Shown: positions 53,271-64,000, counted from the stretch's first letter. The stretch: DNA of 64,000 bases from Paraburkholderia graminis C4D1M (GCF_000172415.1 NZ_ABLD01000003.1:372001-436000); one strand, 5' to 3'. A program made the numbers and translations. The notes: generated from the letters alone by a model not told the origin.

Positions 53271-54254
53271 TCAGTCGAGCGGTGCGATGCTCTGCTCGAT
53301 GGAACCGAAGATCGACTTACCCGCTTCGTCGAACATTTCGATTTTCACCGTGTCGCCGTACTTCATGAACTCGGTCTGCGGCGCGCCGTGCTCGATGGTC
53401 TCGAGGCAGTGCTTTTCGGCGATACAACAATAGCCGCGCTTCGCGTCCTTGTTCGACACCGTGCCCGAGCCGACAATTGCGCCCGCGCGCAAATTGCGCG
53501 TTTTCGCCGCGTGTGCGATCAGTTGCCCGAAGTGAAACACCATGTCAGTGCCGGCATCCGGCTGGCCGACTTTCTTGCCGTTCCAATGGACGATCATCGG
53601 CCGATGCACGCGGCCTTCGCGCCAATGTTCGCCCAGTTCGTCGGGCGTGACCGCAACGGGCGCAAACGACGTAGCCGGCTTGCTCTGGAAAAAGCCAAAG
53701 CCCTTCGCGAGTTCGGCGGGAATCAGGTTGCGCAGCGAGACGTCGTTGACGAGCGTGATGAGGCGCACGCTTCTGAGCGCCTGGTCGGGCGTGGCGCCCA
53801 TCGGCACGTCGCTCGTGATGACGGCAACTTCCGCCTCGAAGTCGATGCCGAACGCTTCGGACGCGCACACGACGTCGTCTTTCGGGCCGATGAAATCGTC
53901 GCTGCCGCCCTGGTACATCAGCGGATCGGTCCAGAATTCCGGCGGCATTTCCGCGCCGCGCGCGCGCCGCACGAGTTCGACATGATTCACATACGCGGAG
54001 CCGTCGGCCCATTGGAACGCGCGCGGCAGCGGCGCCATGCAGTCGCTCGCGTCGAACGAAAACGTGTTGCGCGCGCGGCCCTGATTGAGCGCGTCGTACA
54101 GGTCGAGCAATTGCGGCGCGTAGAAGGCCCAGTCGTCGAGCACGCGCTGCAACGTGGGCGCGATCGCGTCGGCAACGGCAGCGGTATGCAGATCGCGGGA
54201 CACGACAATCAGTTGGCCGTCGCGCGTGCCGTCCTTCAGCGTGGCAAGTTTCAT
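53271..54254 (-). CDS. Fumarylacetoacetate hydrolase family protein
   Basis: FAH-fold hydrolase, decarboxylase or isomerase of keto acids. The product is 327 aa, with an extended N-terminal domain (M-K-L-A-T-L-K-D-G-T-R-D-G-Q-L) and a catalytic core with metal-binding acidic residues in the D-F-E-A-E-V-A region. Similar proteins act in homogentisate or catechol-type pathways; no other such gene is here. It is divergent from the IclR gene with 163 bp between, which suggests control by it. Confidence 0.85.
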   Translation of the reverse strand: MKLATLKDGTRDGQLIVVSRDLHTAAVADAIAPTLQRVLDDWAFYAPQLLDLYDALNQGRARNTFSFDASDCMAPLPRAFQWADGSAYVNHVELVRRARGAEMPPEFWTDPLMYQGGSDDFIGPKDDVVCASEAFGIDFEAEVAVITSDVPMGATPDQALRSVRLITLVNDVSLRNLIPAELAKGFGFFQSKPATSFAPVAVTPDELGEHWREGRVHRPMIVHWNGKKVGQPDAGTDMVFHFGQLIAHAAKTRNLRAGAIVGSGTVSNKDAKRGYCCIAEKHCLETIEHGAPQTEFMKYGDTVKIEMFDEAGKSIFGSIEQSIAPLD

Positions 54255-54417
54255 GGAGGAATGAACCGTGTTAGTGACGATAAGGGGAATCTATTCTACG
54301 ATGGTGAATCGGCGCCGCCCAAGTCCGGCGCGCCCTGGCCGGCAAGAGGCGCATTGCATGCGCGCCGCAGCCGGTTCTTCCTACATTGCTTTTGAACGCG
54401 CTTAGCGCCTTTTGCTC

Positions 54418-55317
54418 ATGCCGCACACTGCCCGCTCCGGCGCCATTGCTCACGATGCTGACGCCGCTGCCGAACCGCTCGACGCATCGGAAGCGCCCGA
54501 CACCGACGACGATACCGCCGACGCCGGCGAAGAAAAACTGCGCTCGGGAATCCAGTCGATCGAAGTCGGCTTCAGGCTGCTCGACGTGCTCACTCACGAG
54601 CCGCGCGCGATGATGCTGCGCGATCTCGCGCAGCGCGCAGGCATGAGTCCGGCGAAAGCGCACCGCTATCTGGTGAGCTTTTTGCGGCTCGGCGTCGTCG
54701 CGCAGGATCCGTTGTCGGGGCGCTATGAACTCGGCGGCTTCGCGTTGCAACTCGGACTCGCGCGGCTTGCGCGCGTCGACGGCGTGAAGCTCGCGCGTAT
54801 CGCGCTCGCCGAATTGCGCGACCGCCTGGACCTGACGGTCGGCATCGCCGTGTGGGGCAACCAGGGGCCGACCATGGTCCACTGGATGGAGTCGAGTCAT
54901 CCGGCAAAAGCGTCGCTCAAGCTCGGCGACGTGATGCCGCTGCTAAGCTCCGCGACCGGCTTGCTGTTCGCGGCCTATCTGCCCACAGGCAAAACCGCCG
55001 CGATGCTCGAGCGTGAGTTGGCCGACACGCGCCGCTCGTCGCATATCGGCGTGCCGCGCACGCGCGAGGAAGTCGAACGCGCGCTCGCGGAAGTGCGCGA
55101 GCACGAAGCGGCGCGCGTCGAAGGCATGCTGCTGCCGACCATCCACGCGTTCTGCATGCCGGTGTTCGACTCGACCGGCGAACTCGCGCTCGGCCTCGTC
55201 GCGCTCGGTCACGAAGGCGCGTTCGACATTAGCTGGGGCGGCGAGATCGACACTGCCCTGCGCGAATGCGCGCGCAAGCTTTCGTACGAGCTGGGGTATA
55301 GTCCGACGCCTCGCTAA
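54418..55317 (+). CDS. IclR-family transcriptional regulator
   Basis: The product is 299 aa. An acidic Asp/Glu-rich N-terminal extension of about 45 residues precedes the winged helix (A-Q-R-A-G-M-S-P-A-K-A-H-R-Y-L). The C-terminal effector domain has G-L-L-F-A-A-Y-L-P and a conserved A-F-C-M-P-V-F-D. The frame opens with TTG at 54412; I use ATG 54418. Divergent from the FAH gene, which is its most probable target. Confidence 0.88.
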   Translation: MPHTARSGAIAHDADAAAEPLDASEAPDTDDDTADAGEEKLRSGIQSIEVGFRLLDVLTHEPRAMMLRDLAQRAGMSPAKAHRYLVSFLRLGVVAQDPLSGRYELGGFALQLGLARLARVDGVKLARIALAELRDRLDLTVGIAVWGNQGPTMVHWMESSHPAKASLKLGDVMPLLSSATGLLFAAYLPTGKTAAMLERELADTRRSSHIGVPRTREEVERALAEVREHEAARVEGMLLPTIHAFCMPVFDSTGELALGLVALGHEGAFDISWGGEIDTALRECARKLSYELGYSPTPR

Positions 55318-55358
55318 AGCGCACGCCGCTTTCCGTCCGCTCGCCCATTTTTCCGCCG

Positions 55359-56627
55359 ATGGCCTTCCCTTTCGCCGCACGTTCCGCCGAAGCCACTGTC
55401 ACGCCGCCAGACGAGCCGCGCGCCCGTTCGCGCATGTGGCGATGGATCGTCGTGCTGCTCGTCGTGGGCGTGCTTCACTGGATCGCCGCGCAATGGGTCG
55501 AGCGTCATCGCGCAACCCTGAATCCTTCGGACGACGAACACGTGCCCGTGCAGGTCGCGCTTCTGAAGCCCGAACGTATCGAGCGCAATCCGGCGGCCGT
55601 GCCGCCCGCGCCGGCCGCTCAGCCCGCGACGCGCAAACCCGCCGCGAGCAAGCCGCGAGAACATGTGCTGACAGCAATGCAATCGGCCGAACGGGCGGCA
55701 ATGCAAGCGGCGCGCGCTGCATCGGACGCCGTGGCGAGCGCGGCCGCCGCAAACGCGATGCCCGCGAGTTCAGCGAGTTCCGCGAGCGGCGCGTCGGCAA
55801 ATGCATCGGCAAACGCAAACTCGCCGCAACCGGCTCCCGGCGCAAAGTTCTCTGTCCCGCCGTCCGGCGATCTTCAATACGACACGTTTTACAACGGCGT
55901 GCGCAATCAGCCTGGCACCATCCATTGGACGAGCAGCGGCGAGCGCTACGAAATGGTGGTTTCGGTGCCCTTACCTTTTGTCGGCACGTTCGTCTATTCG
56001 AGTCATGGCCGCATCGACGCATTCGGTCTCGCGCCGGAGCAATACGTGGAAAAACGCGGCCATCGCGCGGAAGACATTTCAATCTTCAACCGCGCCGACC
56101 GGAAAATCGCCTTCACGCGCACGCCGGCCACCTTGCCGCTGCCCGACGGCGCACAGGACCGCTTCAGCATGGTGATGCAGTTGGCGAGTCTCGTGCGCGG
56201 CGACCCGACTGCGTACAAGCCGGGCGTCACGCGGCAGTTCTTCGTGGTGGACAGCGACAGCGGCGAGAACTGGCCGGTCGAGACCATCGGCGACGAAACC
56301 ATCCGCACCGCGCAGGGCTACCTCGAAACGCGCCATTTCAAACGCCTGCCGCGTCGCGAGGGCGATCAGCGCCGCATCGACGTATGGCTCGCGCCTTCGC
56401 TCGGCTGGCTGCCCGCGCGGATCGTGCAGACGGAGCCGAACGGCACGCAGTTCGAGCTGGTGTGGCGCGGCAAGCTGAACGCGGAGAACGGCGCGGGCAC
56501 CGATTCGCCCGACGGGTCCGCCAATACCTCGCCTTCCGCTGCGCCCGCAGCGGCACCCGAGCCAGCACCGCCCTCACCGGTCGACTCGACCGCTCCCGAC
56601 GACACTTCCGGCAACATCAAGCCATAA
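55359..56627 (+). CDS. DUF3108 domain protein, periplasmic
   Basis: The product is 422 aa. A single hydrophobic anchor (W-I-V-V-L-L-V-V-G-V-L-H-W-I-A) at about residues 29-43 is followed by a low-complexity Ala/Ser/Pro region (to about 160). Then comes the beta-rich DUF3108 domain with L-Q-Y-D-T-F-Y-N-G and Y-E-M-V-V-S-V, and a Pro/Ala-rich tail. The family is uncharacterised. It starts 41 bp after the IclR gene. Confidence 0.83.
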   Translation: MAFPFAARSAEATVTPPDEPRARSRMWRWIVVLLVVGVLHWIAAQWVERHRATLNPSDDEHVPVQVALLKPERIERNPAAVPPAPAAQPATRKPAASKPREHVLTAMQSAERAAMQAARAASDAVASAAAANAMPASSASSASGASANASANANSPQPAPGAKFSVPPSGDLQYDTFYNGVRNQPGTIHWTSSGERYEMVVSVPLPFVGTFVYSSHGRIDAFGLAPEQYVEKRGHRAEDISIFNRADRKIAFTRTPATLPLPDGAQDRFSMVMQLASLVRGDPTAYKPGVTRQFFVVDSDSGENWPVETIGDETIRTAQGYLETRHFKRLPRREGDQRRIDVWLAPSLGWLPARIVQTEPNGTQFELVWRGKLNAENGAGTDSPDGSANTSPSAAPAAAPEPAPPSPVDSTAPDDTSGNIKP

Positions 56628-56832
56628 CGACATGCCATTCGGCTAAACGCGCAAAGGCAAGCGGCGCACCCGAATGGTGCCTCTGACATTCCGCGAAACT
56701 TCCGCCTGCCCGCCGACTCTTCATCATCTGATGCAACCGTTCGGCGGGCCGCTGCGCACAAACGCCAGGCAGCGACATGCAACAACAAGCGCCGACGGAC
56801 TCTCCCACTGCATTCCCCTCGAAGGAGCTTGC

Positions 56833-57627
56833 ATGCAAGTGAACATCAACGGTATCGAGACACGCTACGTGCTGAGCAATGAAGGTGGTGGCCCGTGGCT
56901 GACGTTCATTCATCAGCTCGGCGGCGATCTGTCGGTGTGGGACCAACTCGCCGGCTATTTCCGCGACGACTACACGGTTCTGCGCTACGACGTGCGTGGC
57001 CACGGCGAGACGGCGGTATCGAAGGAGCCGTTCACGATTGCCGATCTCGCCGGCGACCTCGCCGCACTGCTCGATGCGCTCGGCGCACCGAGCACGCACC
57101 TCGTGGGCATGTCGATGGGCGGCATGATCGCCCAGCAGTTCGCGCTCGATCACCCTTCGCGCGTGGACACGCTCACTATTGCTGACAGCAGCGCCGCCAA
57201 TCTCCCTGAAGCCCGCCCGCTATGGGATCAACGCGCCGCGAGCGCGCGCCGGGACGGCATGGCCTCGCTCGCGCCCGCCACGCTCGAGCGCTGGCTGACG
57301 CCTGAGTTTCGCAGCGCGCATCCCGAAGCCGTCGAGCCGATCCGCGAGGCGCTCGTGCGCACGTTGCCGGAAGGCTACGCCCTGGCGTGCGAAGCGCTGC
57401 GCGATTTCGATGTACGGGGTAAGCTGGGAAGCATTCGCTGCGCAACCCTGGTGGTGGCTGGACGCCACGACACGGGCACGGCGCCTGCTGCTAGTCAGGC
57501 AATAGCAGATGCCATTGAAGGCGCGCAGTTCGAATTGCTCGACGCCGCTCATCTCGCGCCTGTCGAGCAGTCCCAACGGTTTGCCGCACTGCTTGAAACG
57601 TTTCTTGAAGGCCGGTCTAACCGGTAG
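56833..57627 (+). CDS. pcaD: 3-oxoadipate enol-lactonase
   Basis: Alpha/beta hydrolase opening 3-oxoadipate enol-lactone in the beta-ketoadipate pathway. The product is 264 aa. Nucleophile elbow G-M-S-M-G-G with Ser near residue 98, G-H-G-E-T near residue 57, and the terminal His in D-A-A-H-L-A-P-V. The ATG at 56833 has GAAGGAG 7 nt upstream. No other pca gene is in the window, so a different ester/lactone substrate is possible. Confidence 0.8.
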   Translation: MQVNINGIETRYVLSNEGGGPWLTFIHQLGGDLSVWDQLAGYFRDDYTVLRYDVRGHGETAVSKEPFTIADLAGDLAALLDALGAPSTHLVGMSMGGMIAQQFALDHPSRVDTLTIADSSAANLPEARPLWDQRAASARRDGMASLAPATLERWLTPEFRSAHPEAVEPIREALVRTLPEGYALACEALRDFDVRGKLGSIRCATLVVAGRHDTGTAPAASQAIADAIEGAQFELLDAAHLAPVEQSQRFAALLETFLEGRSNR

Positions 57628-57738
57628 GTTCGGAACTTTTACATGCGTCAATCCGGACCCACCCCTTGAATTCCAGACCACAAGCTCCACGTAAGGCGCA
57701 GGAACGGCCAGGAGCCAACGGAAATAAGGAGTGTCGCC

Positions 57739-57996
57739 ATGCAAATGATCTACAACAGCCCCAACTATTGTGTCGTCGAATTTCCGCCGCAGGAAGGTCC
57801 GCTGGCCATGAAATCGGGTGGCTATGAGATCGTCGACAAGAACATGCAGCGCGAGATTTACATCGACGGTGCAATGGCGGCGCGGTTTCGCGAGAGCGTG
57901 CAAAAGCTGATCGAAGAGGAACCGTCGCTCGATGAGGTCGACGAATTCCTCGGCCAGTTCGACAGCCTGATGCATCAGCCGGTCATTCTTCACTAA
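57739..57996 (+). CDS. DUF3567 family protein
   Basis: The 85-aa protein (Q-M-I-Y-N-S-P-N-Y-C-V-V-E-F) belongs to the DUF3567 family of betaproteobacteria; its function is unknown. AAGGAG precedes the ATG by 8 nt. The C-half is acidic and helical (L-I-E-E-E-P-S-L-D-E-V-D-E-F-L). It lies upstream of metH with a 308-bp gap. Confidence 0.83.
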   Translation: MQMIYNSPNYCVVEFPPQEGPLAMKSGGYEIVDKNMQREIYIDGAMAARFRESVQKLIEEEPSLDEVDEFLGQFDSLMHQPVILH

Positions 57997-58304
57997 CCGC
58001 AAGGAGTGCAGGAAGCGCCAAGGTTTTTGGCGTTGCGAGCATCTCGACGTTGTTGGCGACATTTGCCGACGCCGCCACCCGGCTTCACGGGCGCGCTTCA
58101 CAAGGCGGTCGGTTTTAATGGAATCGGTTCAGCGGGCTTAAGGCGCGCTGGACCGTTTTCTTTTTGCAAAGCGCGTTTCGCGCGGCCGGGCGCGCCGTGT
58201 CGTCCAGTGCCGCCACGTGCCGCCCAGTGCCGCGCCCGGCGCGATAGCCCGGCTGCGGCTACAATGACAGGTCCCAGAAAAGCCGGCCCAAGCCATCGTC
58301 AGCC
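57997..58304 (+). promoter_or_regulatory. Upstream region of metH
   Basis: This 308-bp region contains a 6-bp hairpin CGCCAA-N5-TTGGCG (58016-58032) after DUF3567, three near-copies of AGTGCCGCC-like units (58206-58236), and TACAAT at 58260-58265, a likely -10 about 40 bp before the metH start. I find no cobalamin or SAH riboswitch core. Confidence 0.45.
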
Positions 58305-59375
58305 ATGAACCAGCCTGCCCAAACCGTCAAGCCTATCCGTCCCGAGCGCGATTACACGCGCGGCGCGACACTGCCCGCGCTGCTCAAGTCGCGCATCCTG
58401 ATTCTGGACGGCGCGATGGGCACGATGATCCAGCGCTACAAGCTCGACGAAGCACGCTATCGCGGCGAGCGCTTTGCGGACTACGGACGCGACATCAAGG
58501 GCAACAACGAACTGCTGTCCATCACGCAACCGCAGATCATCAGCGAGATTCACGAGCAGTATCTGGCTGCGGGCGCCGACATCATCGAAACCAATACGTT
58601 CGGCGCGACCACCGTCGCGCAGGCCGACTACGGAATGGAAGCGCTTGCAGTCGAGATGAATCTGGAGTCGGCGAAACTCGCGCGCGCCGCGTGCGACAAG
58701 TATTCGACGCCCGACAAACCGCGCTTCGTCGCCGGCGCGATCGGACCGACGCCGAAGACCGCGAGCATTTCGCCTGACGTGAACGATCCGGGCGCGCGCA
58801 ACGTCACGTTCGACGAACTGCACGCCGCCTATTACCAGCAGGCGAAAGCGTTGCTCGACGGCGGCGCCGATCTGTTCCTCGTCGAAACGATCTTCGACAC
58901 GCTCAATGCCAAAGCCGCGCTGTTCGCGCTCGACGAACTGTTCGAAGACACCGGCGAGCGTCTGCCCATCATGATTTCGGGCACGGTCACGGACGCCTCG
59001 GGGCGCATCCTCTCGGGGCAAACCGTCGAGGCGTTCTGGAACTCGCTGCGCCACGCGAAGCCGCTTACGTTCGGCCTGAACTGCGCATTGGGCGCGGCGC
59101 TGATGCGCCCGTACATCGCCGAACTGGCGAAGCTGTGCGACACCTACGTGTCGTGCTATCCGAACGCGGGCTTGCCGAATCCGATGAGCGATACCGGCTT
59201 CGACGAATTGCCGGCTGACACCTCGGGCCTGCTGAAGGAATTTGCCGAAGCGGGTCTCGTGAATATCGCCGGCGGCTGCTGCGGCACGACGCCGGAGCAC
59301 ATCGCGGCGATCGCCCGCGCGCTTGCCGAAGTGAAGCCGCGCAAGTGGCCGACGCAATACCGCGACGCCGCCTGA
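58305..59375 (+). CDS. metH: Methionine synthase, homocysteine-binding module
   Basis: This is the first module of cobalamin-dependent methionine synthase, as a separate protein of 356 aa. It has the zinc/homocysteine site cysteines in G-L-N-C-A-L-G and G-G-C-C-G-T near residue 325, and the entry L-I-L-D-G-A-M-G-T. The module normally corresponds to residues 1-350 of the E. coli enzyme. The pterin/cobalamin module begins 86 bp downstream. Splitting into two genes is common in Burkholderiales. Confidence 0.93.
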   Translation: MNQPAQTVKPIRPERDYTRGATLPALLKSRILILDGAMGTMIQRYKLDEARYRGERFADYGRDIKGNNELLSITQPQIISEIHEQYLAAGADIIETNTFGATTVAQADYGMEALAVEMNLESAKLARAACDKYSTPDKPRFVAGAIGPTPKTASISPDVNDPGARNVTFDELHAAYYQQAKALLDGGADLFLVETIFDTLNAKAALFALDELFEDTGERLPIMISGTVTDASGRILSGQTVEAFWNSLRHAKPLTFGLNCALGAALMRPYIAELAKLCDTYVSCYPNAGLPNPMSDTGFDELPADTSGLLKEFAEAGLVNIAGGCCGTTPEHIAAIARALAEVKPRKWPTQYRDAA

Positions 59376-59461
59376 GCGGCATCGAAAAACAGCCGCCGCT
59401 CAGGCCGCATCAGACGCACCCAGGCCGCACCTAACGCACGCAATCGACTCGCACCTACGCC

Positions 59462-60741
<1,280 letters not shown>

Positions 60742-60745
<4 letters not shown>

Positions 60746-62178
60746 AGGGCGACGTGCACGACATCGGCAAGAACATTGTGTCGGTGGTGCTTCAGTGCAA
60801 TAACTTCGAAGTGGTCAACATGGGCGTGATGGTCCCGTGCAACGACATTCTCGCGAGGGCGAAAGTGGAAGGCGCGGACATCATCGGACTGTCGGGCTTG
60901 ATCACGCCGAGTCTCGAGGAAATGGCCTACGTTGCGTCTGAAATGCAGCGCGACGACTACTTCCGCGTGAAGAAGATTCCGCTGCTGATCGGCGGCGCAA
61001 CCACCTCGCGCGTGCATACGGCCGTGAAGATCGCGCCGCATTACGAAGGGCCGGTCGTGTATGTGCCGGACGCGTCGCGCTCGGTGTCGGTCGCATCGAG
61101 CCTCTTGTCCGACGAAGGCGCGGCCAAGTACCTCGACGAACTCAAGGCCGACTACGATCGCATTCGCAATCAGCACGCGAACAAGAAAGCGCTGCCGATG
61201 GTCACGCTCGCCGAAGCCCGCGCGAACAAGACGCCGATCGACTGGAAGAGCTATCAGCCGGTCAAGCCGAAGTTCATCGGCCGGCGCGTGTTCAAGAACT
61301 TCGATCTGAGCGAACTCGCGAACTATATCGACTGGGGTCCGTTCTTCCAGACGTGGGATCTCGCCGGTCCCTACCCCGCGATTCTGAACGATGAGATTGT
61401 CGGCGAATCGGCGCGGCGCGTGTTTTCGGACGGCAAGTCGATGCTCGCGCGCCTGATCCAGGGCCGCTGGCTGCAAGCGAACGGCGTGATTGCGCTGCTG
61501 CCGGCCAACACCGTGAACGACGACGACATCGAAATCTATACCGACGATTCGCGCAGCGAAGTTGCGCTGACATGGCGCAATCTGCGGCAGCAAAGCGTGC
61601 GGCCGGTGGTCGACGGCGTGATGCGGCCGAACCGCTCGCTTGCCGACTTTATCGCGCCGAAAGATTCGGGCGTGGCCGACTACATCGGCATGTTCGCGGT
61701 CACGGCGGGTCTGGGCGTCGACGTGAAGGAAAAGCAGTTCGAGAAGGATCACGACGACTACAGCGCGATCATGCTGAAGGCGCTTGCCGATCGTTTCGCC
61801 GAAGCCTTCGCCGAAGCGCTGCATGCGCGCGTGCGACGCGACTTGTGGGGCTACGCGAGCAACGAGACGCTTGCGAACGACGAACTCATCGCCGAAAAGT
61901 ATCGCGGCATTCGCCCGGCGCCCGGCTACCCGGCGTGCCCGGATCATCTGGTCAAGCGCGACATGTTCGACGTGCTGCAGGCGAATGAAATCGGCATGAC
62001 CGTAACGGAATCGCTCGCGATGCTGCCTGCGGCGAGCGTCTCCGGTTTCTATCTCGCGCATCCGGACAGCACTTATTTCTCGGTGGGCAAGATCGGCCAG
62101 GACCAATTGGAAGATTACGCGCAGCGCATGTCGCTCTCGAAGGCGGATGCCGAACGCGCGTTGGCGCCGTTGCTATAA
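60742..62178 (+). CDS. metH: Methionine synthase B12-binding and activation part (frame-broken metH)
   Basis: This is the second half of the broken cobalamin module. The frame opens with GTG at 60742, overlapping the upstream stop (GTGA), and the product is 478 aa. It has the B12-binding G-D-V-H-D-I-G-K-N, whose His is the lower axial cobalt ligand, and G-L-S-G-L-I-T-P-S. The C-terminal AdoMet-dependent activation domain follows, with [12 protein letters not shown]. If made separately it would have to associate with the first half. See finding. Confidence 0.9.
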
Positions 62179-62375
62179 GCCGTTCCGGCAAGGCAGCGTT
62201 GAATGCATCGATGAGCCGAGCCGGCCTGGCGCGAAACCCACTATATCCGGCGAGAAAGACTGAATATTTGCGGCAACGTAATTTTCGGCTTTGTAGACTG
62301 AGGCGGCTTGACCCGCCAGACGCAACCAGAATGCGTCGGCTCATCTAATTCAACCGTCAACGGAGAGAAAATCAT

Positions 62376-62582
62376 ATGAAGAAGCTGGCGCTGTTATTGA
62401 CCGCTGTTTCGTTTGCCGTGGGCGCTTCGGCGGCGCTCGCACAAACCGCCGCTCCGGCCGCATCGAGTTCGGTCAGTTCGTATTCGCCGCCCACGACGAA
62501 ACACGTCAAGAAGCCGAAGAAGCAGAAAATGAAAAAGGGCGCGTCAGCTCCCGCGGTTGCTCCGGAAGCCGCAAGCCAGTAA
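62376..62582 (+). CDS. Small secreted Lys-rich protein
   Basis: The 68-aa product has a signal peptide (K-K-L-A-L-L-L-T-A-V-S-F-A-V-G-A-S-A-A-L-A) leaving about 46 residues, with a basic patch H-V-K-K-P-K-K-Q-K-M-K-K-G and Ala/Pro ends. No family recognised. GGAGAG lies upstream of the ATG and a perfect terminator follows. Confidence 0.75.
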   Translation: MKKLALLLTAVSFAVGASAALAQTAAPAASSSVSSYSPPTTKHVKKPKKQKMKKGASAPAVAPEAASQ

Positions 62583-62611
62583 GCCGCTTTCGCGTTTCTG
62601 GCTTGCAAAGA

Positions 62612-62643
62612 AAATGAGCCCGCTTCGAGCGGGCTCATTTTTT
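62612..62643 (+). terminator. Terminator of the small secreted protein gene
   Basis: A perfect 13-bp stem (62612-62624 with 62628-62640) with TCG loop is followed by six T's, 30 bp after the stop codon. Confidence 0.92.
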
Positions 62644-62768
62644 GGCGCCATACATTGACGGGACATGGCGACAGGCCATGAGTCACAGCAAGTGCCGCGG
62701 CCACGATGGCCGTGTTTGTCGCCCTGGCCACGACAGTCGCCGCTGCCGTCGCGGCGAACCTGCCTCGA

Positions 62769-63095
62769 CTACAGCCCCCAGACGATGTCCGCGTTTTCCT
62801 TCTGGGCGGCGCGCAGCATGTCGAGGAACGGATACGCACGTTGCGCAAGACCCGGCGGAATCTCGTGATGCTCGTGGCCCTCTTCGCCTTCGTGGAAATG
62901 GCCGTCGTGTTCGGCGCGTTCCTGCTTGTCGAAGTTGATGGCCGCTTCGAGTTTGGCGATCGCTTCGCCGGTTTCGGCGTGCGTAATCACACCGCGCTCA
63001 CCGAGGCGCTTGCCGACAATGCCGACCAGATACTGCGCCAGATTCTCGAGCATCATCACATCTGGACAAGCTCGGCATTTGAAAGTAATCAGCAT
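62769..63095 (-). CDS. DUF1840 family protein
   Basis: The product is 108 aa from ATG 63095, which follows AGGGAA. It starts L-I-T-F-K-C-R-A-C-P-D-V-M-M (possible metal-binding CxxC) and contains a His-rich middle, G-H-F-H-E-G-E-E-G-H-E-H-H. DUF1840 is uncharacterised. The CxxC plus His cluster suggests metal binding, which is inference. It is divergent from argS. Confidence 0.82.
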   Translation of the reverse strand: MLITFKCRACPDVMMLENLAQYLVGIVGKRLGERGVITHAETGEAIAKLEAAINFDKQERAEHDGHFHEGEEGHEHHEIPPGLAQRAYPFLDMLRAAQKENADIVWGL

Positions 63096-63539
63096 GACAA
63101 TTCCCTTTTTCGTTATGTTGGCTTCACGCGCAAGCGGAGCCGAAAGCGGCCTCTCGCATGTTCCGTTAGCCGCGCGAACAGACGCGGCGGCCACGGCCCT
63201 TGCTGGGCTTCTCATTGAACATATTAGCACCTGCTAAAATCCGTCTGGACGGAAAAGCGCGCCGCATTGCACCGCGCGCGGCAAGGCGCAGCGGCGCGGC
63301 CGGCCAGCCGGTTGCGGCCTGCATGCCGCAGCGGCCAAGCCTTCGCCTCGCGGCCGAACGGCGCGCTGATTGCATTGCAGGCAAAGTGCCCAACAGCTCG
63401 CCTCGTCATGCCGATATGTCATGACAGACCGCGCCGCCGCGCAACCGCCGCTTTCCACGCTTCTGCCGAATCGGCCGCGCTCGAGGCGGCCGGCGCTTCC
63501 TCCGTATCACCGGATTGCCTCACTGGACTCGCAACAAGC
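63096..63539. other. Divergent region between DUF1840 gene and argS
   Basis: This 444-bp gap has no convincing gene. A dyad TTAGC-ACCT-GCTAA lies at 63224-63237 inside an AT-rich patch with TTGAAC (63215-63220) and TAAAAT (63235-63240), a plausible promoter zone. The rest is GC-rich and contains several short inverted repeats. Confidence 0.4.
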
Positions 63540-64000
63540 ATGCTGCCCGCACATAAACACACTCTGGAAACACTGCTCGCCGACACGGTGAAGCAGGTCG
63601 CTCTCGCCACGCAAGGCGCGACGGAAGCCGCCTTCGTATCGCCCACCATCGCGCTGGAACGTCCGAAGGTCGCCGCGCACGGCGACGTCGCGTGCAATGT
63701 GGCGATGCAACTCGCCAAGCCGCTGCGCGCGAATCCGCGCCAGTTGGCGCAGCAAATCGTCGACACGCTGCTCGCGCAGCCGCAGGCGCAAGGCTTGATC
63801 GAATCCGCCGAAGTCGCGGGCCCCGGCTTCATCAACCTGCGTCTTGCCGCTGCGGCCAAGCAGGCGGTGGTCAAGGCCGTGCTCGCGGAGAAAGACGTGT
63901 ATGGCCGCTCGCAACGCGACGCGGGCAAGCACGTGTTGATCGAGTTCGTATCCGCGAATCCGACCGGACCGCTGCACGTCGGCCACGGCCGCCAGGCCGC
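63540..64000 (+). CDS. argS: Arginyl-tRNA synthetase, 5' part (runs off the window)
   Basis: Charges tRNA-Arg. Only the first 153 residues are present; the window ends inside the gene. The N-terminal additional domain (about 1-110) is followed by the class I H-x-G-H motif as H-V-G-H in [15 protein letters not shown] 63540 opens [12 protein letters not shown]; no strong ribosome site is visible. Confidence 0.92.
   Translation, partial: MLPAHKHTLETLLADTVKQVALATQGATEAAFVSPTIALERPKVAAHGDVACNVAMQLAKPLRANPRQLAQQIVDTLLAQPQAQGLIESAEVAGPGFINLRLAAAAKQAVVKAVLAEKDVYGRSQRDAGKHVLIEFVSANPTGPLHVGHGRQA

Noticed and set aside
51909-54395. Open frame of 828 codons on the plus strand
   Set aside because: It is antisense to the binding-protein and FAH genes, is rich in Arg/His/Ala with no domain, and reflects third-position GC bias.
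54261-54395. 44-codon frame preceded by GGAGGA between FAH and IclR genes
   Set aside because: The ribosome-like string is partly the complement of the FAH start region, the product is Arg-rich without membrane or fold pattern, and it has no own promoter or homologue I recognise.
57997-58304. Possible cobalamin or SAH riboswitch upstream of metH
   Set aside because: I could not find the conserved core of either class; only a short hairpin and GTGCCGCC-like repeats are present.

Overview
The window looks like a stretch of the main chromosome of a Burkholderia/Paraburkholderia/Caballeronia-type betaproteobacterium. Reasons: high GC with strong third-position bias (hence many long antisense shadow frames), an incomplete PTS (EI, HPr, EIIA-Man), the proteobacterial gshB-gshA pair, a PhaM-like PHA-granule protein, DUF3567, DUF1840 and DUF2917 proteins, and metH carried as separate modules. 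I see no insertion sequence, phage, CRISPR array, tRNA or rRNA. Almost all of it reads as ordinary core chromosome.

Layout. 0-6.6 kb: gpmA, an S41 C-terminal processing protease and a MoeB/ThiF-like E1 enzyme on +, then ptsI, ptsH and EIIA-Man on -. 6.9-11.4 kb: gshA-gshB and glnK-amtB on -. 11.9-15.7 kb: UbiK-like factor, YifB/ComM ATPase, a lipoprotein and a TlpA-like thioredoxin. 15.7-20.5 kb: dctA-dctB-dctD for C4-dicarboxylates. 20.8-26.9 kb: a five-gene operon (glycerophosphodiesterase, binding protein, two permeases, ATPase) beside a divergent DeoR regulator. 26.9-32.3 kb: Na/Pi-type transporter, HAD phosphatase and a taurine-type ABC importer. 32.5-39 kb: two small membrane proteins, lipB-lipA, a DUF2917/GcvA divergent pair, and the dacC-dat-ybeD cell-wall set. 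39.3-45.4 kb: hydrolase plus thin ferredoxin, and an Mce/Mla-type lipid transport operon ending in a VanZ protein. 45.5-48.1 kb: birA-coaX, a short membrane protein and rfaE2. 48.3-57.6 kb: ferritin-like di-iron protein, PhaM, enoyl-CoA hydratase, Leu/Ile/Val-type binding protein, FAH hydrolase, IclR regulator, DUF3108 and enol-lactonase. 57.7-64 kb: DUF3567, split metH, a small secreted protein, DUF1840 and the 5' end of argS.

Regulation visible in the sequence: two sigma-54 promoters. One is upstream of dctA, whose own cluster encodes the sigma-54 activator DctD. The other is upstream of glnK, with a 17-bp NtrC-type dyad further upstream in the ubiK leader. A strong terminator plus a separate -10 element separate ptsH from ptsI. 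Several clean hairpin terminators delimit units.

The most unusual item is the metH cobalamin module: its reading frame breaks at about 60,721-60,745, just before the DVHDIGKN B12-binding motif. It is either a recent lesion, a translationally coupled split, or a sequence error. I did not find a convincing undescribed system; candidates for follow-up are listed as findings.
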